Shown piece by piece: positions 6,735-11,067 of a stretch of DNA of 11,067 nucleotides (within the stretch, counting starts at the first letter, position 1; the number at the start of each line of letters is the position of its first letter). Location of the stretch: the NCBI GenBank assembly GCA_937924345.1, contig CALDTD010000322.1, forward strand, positions 1-11,067, written 5' to 3'. This DNA is from an uncultured Flavobacteriales bacterium (lineage in GTDB: Bacteria; Bacteroidota; Bacteroidia; Flavobacteriales_D; Parvicellaceae). The translations under genes and the position numbers were made by a program. The notes under the pieces were generated by a model. It was not told the DNA's origin. It searched no databases and was given only the letters and a program-made list of their open reading frames with translations.

Positions 6735-6815
6735 ATTCTTTATTTTTTATCTGTGTATTCTATACGATGCAAAAAAAAAGAAAGGTTGCAGTTTATTTTT
6801 TAAATTATTTTTGTT

Positions 6816-9338
6816 CTACCACTCTTGCTCTTGACCTTGGCTATTTAAGCCGTCAAACCCCTCGTTGTTATAATCATCTATACTTGGTTGCCCCATTTCA
6901 TACTGAAAGCAATCTAAAGGGTTTTGAGTTACACTTGGCGGCTTGGGGAAATCTTTTTGCGAAATCGATAATGTAGAGTCTGCGTATACTTTATTCATGT
7001 AATATCCCCAAATTGGAAGAGCCATGTTTGTTCCCATTCCTAACTGTAAGCTTCTAAAGCGAACTGCTCTATCTTCTGCTCCAACCCAAACGCCAGTCAC
7101 TAAATCTGGAGTTAGTCCCATAAACCAACCGTCTGACTGATTTTGTGTTGTTCCTGTTTTACCAGCTATTGGCATTTTAAGACCTGCATAAGGTCTTTTT
7201 TCGGACTTTCGTCCTCTTATTCTTATTGCAGTTCCTCCTACAAGTCTTCTTCCATTTTTTCCTTTAGCGGTTGGGTGTTTCATTCCAGATGTTACTTTTT
7301 TCATCATCTGTAGAATTGTGTATGCTGTGTGTTCTGCCCAAACTTCTTTTGCTTTTTGTTTTGGTTCGTAAATAACGTTTCCGTTTTTGTCTTCTATTTT
7401 TAATATAAAAGTAGGAGATATATATACTCCTCTATTTACAAAAGCTGTCATACCACTAACCATTTCAAATACGGATAAGTCAAATACACCAAGAGCCATA
7501 GCAGGAACAGGTTCAAACATTGAGGTATCTATTCCTAACTCAGCTACACGATTAAATACTTTTTGTGGCATTCCGTCTTTACCTATAATATGAGCAGTTA
7601 TATTGTTCATAGAAGATGCAAGGGCAAAGGAATAAGGGGTTAGTTCGTTCGTATATCTTGCTCCGGCATTTCCAGGACACCACATTTTATTTCGTTTAGC
7701 GTTGTAAGGAACTTCTACACAATATTGCATATCAGGAACTTGATCGCAAGGGTGAATAGCTCCTACTTCTATTGCCGTTGCGTAAACAAATGGCTTAAAA
7801 GTAGAACCAACTTGTCTCTTCCCATTTCTAACCATATCATATTTAAAATGTTTAAAGTTAGCTCCTCCTACCCAGGCTTTTACATATCCATTATGTGGGT
7901 TAATTGAAACCATTGAAGCTCTCAATAAACTCTTGTAGTATCTGATAGAATCTAAAGAAGACATCATAGTATCTTTCTCATACCCTTTTGCTTGCCAATC
8001 AAATACACGAACCTTATGAACTTCATTAAAGATTTTTATTATTTCTTTTGGTGTGTAAATTTTAGTATCGTGGTTACAATGACTACAATGAACATGATCC
8101 CCGTCTTTTGTTAAGCTTTTTGTTCGTTCACAATAGCTACAAACCTTTCCGATTAATTGTTTGTACCTGTTAGACCTGCGCATTGCTCTTGTCATTAATG
8201 TATCAATTTCACTTTTGGATAAATCGTTGGAAAAAGGAGGGTTCTTCCATTTCTTATTATTTTTAAAAAAGTCGCGTTGTAATTCAAACTTTAAATGTTC
8301 TTGAACTGCATATTCAGCATATTTCTGCATTCTAGAATCCAATGTAGTATAAACTTTAAGTCCATCAGAATAAATGTTGTATGGTGCTCCATCTGCATTT
8401 ACAATTTCATAGCTTCCGTCTTTGTCTTTTTTGCCCAGTATACTTGTAACTTCTTTTCGAAGTGTCTCTCTGAAGTATGGAGCTAGGCCCGATTGGTGAT
8501 CTACACGAGTATAGTTTAACCCAAGAGGGAGTTTTTTTACAGAGTCGTAAATAGCTTGAGTAATGAAATTACTTTTCTTCATTTGTGAGAAAACAACATT
8601 CCTTCTATGGTGAACAGTATCGTATCTTCTTAATGGATTAAACAAAGCAGGATTTTTTGCCATTCCAATTAGCATGGCAGCCTCGTGTAATTCTAGTTCT
8701 GCTGGTGTTTTTCCAAAGTAAACTTGTGATGCTGAGTTTATTCCTACGGCGTTATTTAAGAAATCAAACTTATTGAGGTACATTGTTATAATTTCCTCTT
8801 TGGTATAATTTTTCTCGAGGCGTGTAGCAATAATCCATTCTTTAAATTTTCGCTTAACTAATTCCCATTTTGAAAGTTTTTTTCTTGGAAACAATAACTT
8901 AGATAATTGCTGAGAAATTGTACTTCCTCCACCTTGACTTTTTTGACCAAGAACAACACCTTTAATTACTCTTCCCAAAGCTCTAACGTCTACACCTGAG
9001 TGGTTTTTAAATCGTTCGTCTTCTGTTCCTATCAATGCTTTTTCTAACCAAGGAGATAAGTCGTTGTATTTTGCGGTTGTTCTATTTTCTCTAAAGTATT
9101 TACCTAATTCAACATTGTCTTGAGTATAAATAGTTGATGCTAAATTTGATTGTGGGTTTTCTAATAAATCAAAACTTGGTAACGATCCATCGTCTGCCAT
9201 ATTAAGCATTAGATAAATTAAGGTAGCAGGAGCCAACATTGTTACCCAAAGTAAAATAATGAGAGACCATTTCGTTTTTTTTCCTAAACGCTTTTTCTCT
9301 TTTACTTCTTTTGGTGCTGTGTTTTGAATTTCTTCCAT
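6816..9338 (-). CDS. Class A penicillin-binding protein 1A (bifunctional glycosyltransferase/transpeptidase)
   Basis: An intact 840-residue protein that polymerises lipid II and crosslinks peptidoglycan at the outer face of the inner membrane. A basic cytoplasmic tail (1-24) is followed by one membrane helix (about 25-46). The GT51 domain shows EDERFKNHSGVD (106-117, catalytic Glu in this motif), GGSTISQQLSK (137-147) and the LNKFDFLNNAVGI block (188-200). The transpeptidase shows STFK (512-515, nucleophile Ser512), SMN (576-578) and KTGTT (727-731), so both activities look complete. The C-terminal tail is acidic and Gln-rich. Between the two domains lies an unusual insert with Cys400, Cys403, Cys418 and Cys421 (see findings). 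The gene follows pheS after 22 bp and is probably co-transcribed. An A8 run near the 5' end (9275-9282) leaves the frame intact. The short gap after it (6735-6815) holds only A/T runs. Confidence 0.95.
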   Translation of the reverse strand: MEEIQNTAPKEVKEKKRLGKKTKWSLIILLWVTMLAPATLIYLMLNMADDGSLPSFDLLENPQSNLASTIYTQDNVELGKYFRENRTTAKYNDLSPWLEKALIGTEDERFKNHSGVDVRALGRVIKGVVLGQKSQGGGSTISQQLSKLLFPRKKLSKWELVKRKFKEWIIATRLEKNYTKEEIITMYLNKFDFLNNAVGINSASQVYFGKTPAELELHEAAMLIGMAKNPALFNPLRRYDTVHHRRNVVFSQMKKSNFITQAIYDSVKKLPLGLNYTRVDHQSGLAPYFRETLRKEVTSILGKKDKDGSYEIVNADGAPYNIYSDGLKVYTTLDSRMQKYAEYAVQEHLKFELQRDFFKNNKKWKNPPFSNDLSKSEIDTLMTRAMRRSNRYKQLIGKVCSYCERTKSLTKDGDHVHCSHCNHDTKIYTPKEIIKIFNEVHKVRVFDWQAKGYEKDTMMSSLDSIRYYKSLLRASMVSINPHNGYVKAWVGGANFKHFKYDMVRNGKRQVGSTFKPFVYATAIEVGAIHPCDQVPDMQYCVEVPYNAKRNKMWCPGNAGARYTNELTPYSFALASSMNNITAHIIGKDGMPQKVFNRVAELGIDTSMFEPVPAMALGVFDLSVFEMVSGMTAFVNRGVYISPTFILKIEDKNGNVIYEPKQKAKEVWAEHTAYTILQMMKKVTSGMKHPTAKGKNGRRLVGGTAIRIRGRKSEKRPYAGLKMPIAGKTGTTQNQSDGWFMGLTPDLVTGVWVGAEDRAVRFRSLQLGMGTNMALPIWGYYMNKVYADSTLSISQKDFPKPPSVTQNPLDCFQYEMGQPSIDDYNNEGFDGLNSQGQEQEW

Positions 9339-9360
9339 TCTTTTTCTTGAATCGAATTTT

Positions 9361-10374
9361 TTAATATGCTGTTTTAAATTGCTTTAGGAAACGTAAATCG
9401 TTTTCGAAAAAATGTCTTAAATCATTTACTTGATATTTTAGCATAGCAATACGTTCTATTCCCATTCCAAATGCAAACCCCGAATACACTTTACTATCAA
9501 TACCACAGTTCTCTAGAACATTAGGGTCAATCATACCACATCCCATAATTTCCAAGAAACCAGTGTTTTTACAAACATTACAACCTTTCCCACTACATAG
9601 TTGGCAACTTACATCTACTTCTGCACTTGGTTCTGTAAAAGGGAAATAAGATGGTCTTAGTCTAATTTTTGTTTTTTCGCCAAACATTTCTTTTGCAAAG
9701 TATAAAAGTGTCTGTTTTAAATCTGCAAAAGAAACTCCTTTGTCTATATATAAGCCTTCTACTTGATGAAAAATACAATGGGCACGTGCAGAAATAGCTT
9801 CGTTTCTAAAAACTCTACCTGGAGAAATGGTACGAATAGGAGGCTCAGAACCTTCCATTACACGAACCTGAACCGAAGAAGTATGTGTTCTTAATGCTGT
9901 TTCTGGGTCTATAAAAAAAGTATCTTGCATATCCCTTGCAGGATGCTCTTTTGGGAAGTTGAGTGCTGTAAAGTTGTGCCAGTCGTCTTCTATTTCTGGT
10001 CCTTCCGAAACTGCAAAACCGATGCGGTTAAATATTTCGATAATCTCGTTTCGAACAACAGATAATGGGTGTCTTGCTCCTTGTTCGAATGGCTGTCCAC
10101 TCATTGTTAAGTCTAAACCATGGTTCGTAGATTCGGCATCGGCTGCAGCTAATTTTAATGCGTTTACTTTTTCTAATGCAGCTTTTTTTAAGGTATTAAT
10201 TTTTTGCCCGAACTCTTTTTTCTGTTCCACAGGAACATTTCTAAATTCGGCCAGTAAGGCTGTAATTCCCCCTTTTTTACCTAAAAGTCTAATTCTAAAT
10301 GCTTCTACAGCATCTAAATCTGTTGTAGAAAACTCTTCTACTTCTTTTAATAATTCTTCTACTTTAGCTAGCAT
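9361..10374 (-). CDS. pheS: Phenylalanine--tRNA ligase alpha subunit
   Basis: A full-length 337-residue class II synthetase subunit that, with PheT, charges tRNA-Phe in the cytoplasm; pheT is not in the window. An N-terminal helical, coiled-coil-like tRNA-binding region (about 1-85) precedes the catalytic core. Visible are PLSVVRNEIIEIF (103-115), THTSSVQVR (163-171), motif 2 with GRVFRNEAISARAH (186-199), FHQVEGLYID (202-211), FPFTEPSAEVDV (244-255) and motif 3 GFAFGMGIERIAML (299-312). Four cysteines (257, 260, 265, 268) form the CxxC...CxxC knuckle found in many bacterial PheS proteins, including Bacteroidota and Bacillus. The ATG at 10374 begins 4 bp after the stop of the isomerase gene, and the next gene follows after 22 bp, indicating an operon. 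Nothing is missing. Confidence 0.97.
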   Translation of the reverse strand: MLAKVEELLKEVEEFSTTDLDAVEAFRIRLLGKKGGITALLAEFRNVPVEQKKEFGQKINTLKKAALEKVNALKLAAADAESTNHGLDLTMSGQPFEQGARHPLSVVRNEIIEIFNRIGFAVSEGPEIEDDWHNFTALNFPKEHPARDMQDTFFIDPETALRTHTSSVQVRVMEGSEPPIRTISPGRVFRNEAISARAHCIFHQVEGLYIDKGVSFADLKQTLLYFAKEMFGEKTKIRLRPSYFPFTEPSAEVDVSCQLCSGKGCNVCKNTGFLEIMGCGMIDPNVLENCGIDSKVYSGFAFGMGIERIAMLKYQVNDLRHFFENDLRFLKQFKTAY

Positions 10375-10378
10375 TATA

Positions 10379-11067
10379 TTATTCTAAAATTTTAATTCCT
10401 AAAATTTTCACATCAGTAAGAGGTCTGTCCGCTTTGGTTGGAGTTAACCCTATTTTGTCAATTACATCCAAACCGTCAACGATTTCTCCGAAAACTGTGT
10501 AGTTGTTATCTAGAAATGGTGTTCCCCCCTCCGTTGTATATTCTTTTATTTGTTCTTCGTTGAATTTGTAAGGAGTATAGTTTGCTAATTCTTCTGCTGA
10601 CAACCCGTTTTTTGCCTGCATATTTATACGTGCTTCCATTTGTTTTAAGTCTGCCATAGAACAAATAGCACCAGTAACAAAGTAAAATTGAGACCCACTT
10701 GAACGTTTTTCCGGGTTAACATTATCTCCTTGTCTAGCTGCGCACAATGCTCCTTTTTTATGAAAATACTCTTGAGAAATCTCTGCAGGAACTGTATACC
10801 CAGGCCCTCCATTCCCTAAACGGACTCCTTTAGCAGCGCCTTTAGAAGCTGGGTCTCCGCCTTGAATCATAAAGTTTTTAATAACTCTATGAAATAGAAG
10901 TCCATCGTAATAGTTTTTATCTATTAGTTTTGCGAAGTTTTCTTGGTGTAGTGGAGTCCCTTCGTAAAGCCTAACTGTTATTGCCCCCATTGTAGTATTC
11001 ATTTCGATGAGTTTTGGAATAACAGACTCTATTTCGGTAGTTTTATTTGCTTCTTTACGCAACCCAC
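10379..11067 (-). CDS. Cyclophilin-type peptidyl-prolyl cis-trans isomerase, 5' end outside window
   Basis: The frame is open to the window edge, so the true start and any signal peptide or lipobox lie beyond it. An internal TTG at 11062 could be read as a start but has no support. About 228 codons are visible. The cyclophilin core shows FHRVIKNFMIQGGDP (catalytic Arg of FHRV and the QGG), NGGPGYTVPAEI, GALCAARQGDNVNPEKRSSGSQFYF and NYTVFGEIVDGLDVIDKIG. These enzymes speed proline isomerisation during protein folding, probably in the periplasm here. An extra segment of about 50 residues (CSMADLKQMEARINMQ... to ...EQIKEYTTEGGTPFLD) sits between the GSQFYF strand and the VFGEI strand; similar loops occur in other Bacteroidota cyclophilins as I recall them. 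The stop lies 4 bp before pheS, so the two are likely co-transcribed. Confidence 0.93.
   Translation of the reverse strand, partial: GLRKEANKTTEIESVIPKLIEMNTTMGAITVRLYEGTPLHQENFAKLIDKNYYDGLLFHRVIKNFMIQGGDPASKGAAKGVRLGNGGPGYTVPAEISQEYFHKKGALCAARQGDNVNPEKRSSGSQFYFVTGAICSMADLKQMEARINMQAKNGLSAEELANYTPYKFNEEQIKEYTTEGGTPFLDNNYTVFGEIVDGLDVIDKIGLTPTKADRPLTDVKILGIKILE

Noticed and set aside
9959..10387. Plus-strand open frame of 142 codons opposite pheS
   Set aside because: Antisense shadow of the conserved PheS core; composition is not protein-like.
10379..11062. TTG at 11062 as the true start of the isomerase
   Set aside because: The frame remains open to the window edge and the cyclophilin domain normally follows an export signal; the start is probably outside.

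Overview
The window is AT-rich DNA in which every supported gene lies on the minus strand. It looks chromosomal and comes from a member of the Bacteroidota, most likely a Flavobacteriales-like marine or aquatic lineage. The grounds are a Bacteroidota-type PurM, an OmpA/PD40/TPR envelope protein with PorE-like architecture, signal peptides ending in 'AQ', a run of outer-membrane beta-barrel genes, an ECF sigma factor with a membrane-anchored tail, little Shine-Dalgarno signal, and a candidate -33/-7 promoter of the Bacteroidota kind. The species cannot be named from the sequence.

Layout in the direction of transcription, from high to low coordinates. (1) 11067-6816: a compact housekeeping run of a cyclophilin peptidyl-prolyl isomerase (5' end outside the window), pheS (gap 4 bp) and a class A penicillin-binding protein (gap 22 bp). 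All are intact; the PBP carries an unusual four-cysteine insert. (2) 6734-5559: an intact outer-membrane PagL-like lipid A deacylase / acyloxyacyl hydrolase family protein. (3) 5546-2909: an envelope-signalling segment that starts 12 bp after the PagL-like gene. It holds an ECF sigma factor with a C-terminal membrane tail, a small exported protein with a DTIxxY repeat, and two exported beta-barrel proteins. Almost every gene here is interrupted by frameshifts, most of them next to A or T runs of 7-10 bases, and one also by a stop codon. (4) 2783-774: an intact 669-aa TPR/beta-propeller/OmpA protein, preceded by a candidate promoter and a 5' hairpin and followed by a strong intrinsic terminator. 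(5) 697-1: the first 232 codons of purM, running off the window.

Reading of the whole: apart from purM and pheS, the window is about building and monitoring the cell envelope (peptidoglycan synthesis, lipid A modification, outer-membrane barrels, a peptidoglycan-binding OmpA protein). The most interesting point is the broken segment. A sigma factor fused to a membrane tail, co-directional with a lipid A enzyme and secreted barrels, resembles a self-contained envelope-sensing system. Its frames are broken while neighbouring genes with homopolymers of length 7-8 stay open. That could mean true decay, slippage-based switching or rescue, or local sequence error; the sequence alone cannot decide.

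No tRNA, rRNA, CRISPR array, insertion sequence, transposase, phage gene or origin was recognised. Once the broken genes are rebuilt, no gene-free stretch exceeds about 130 bp.
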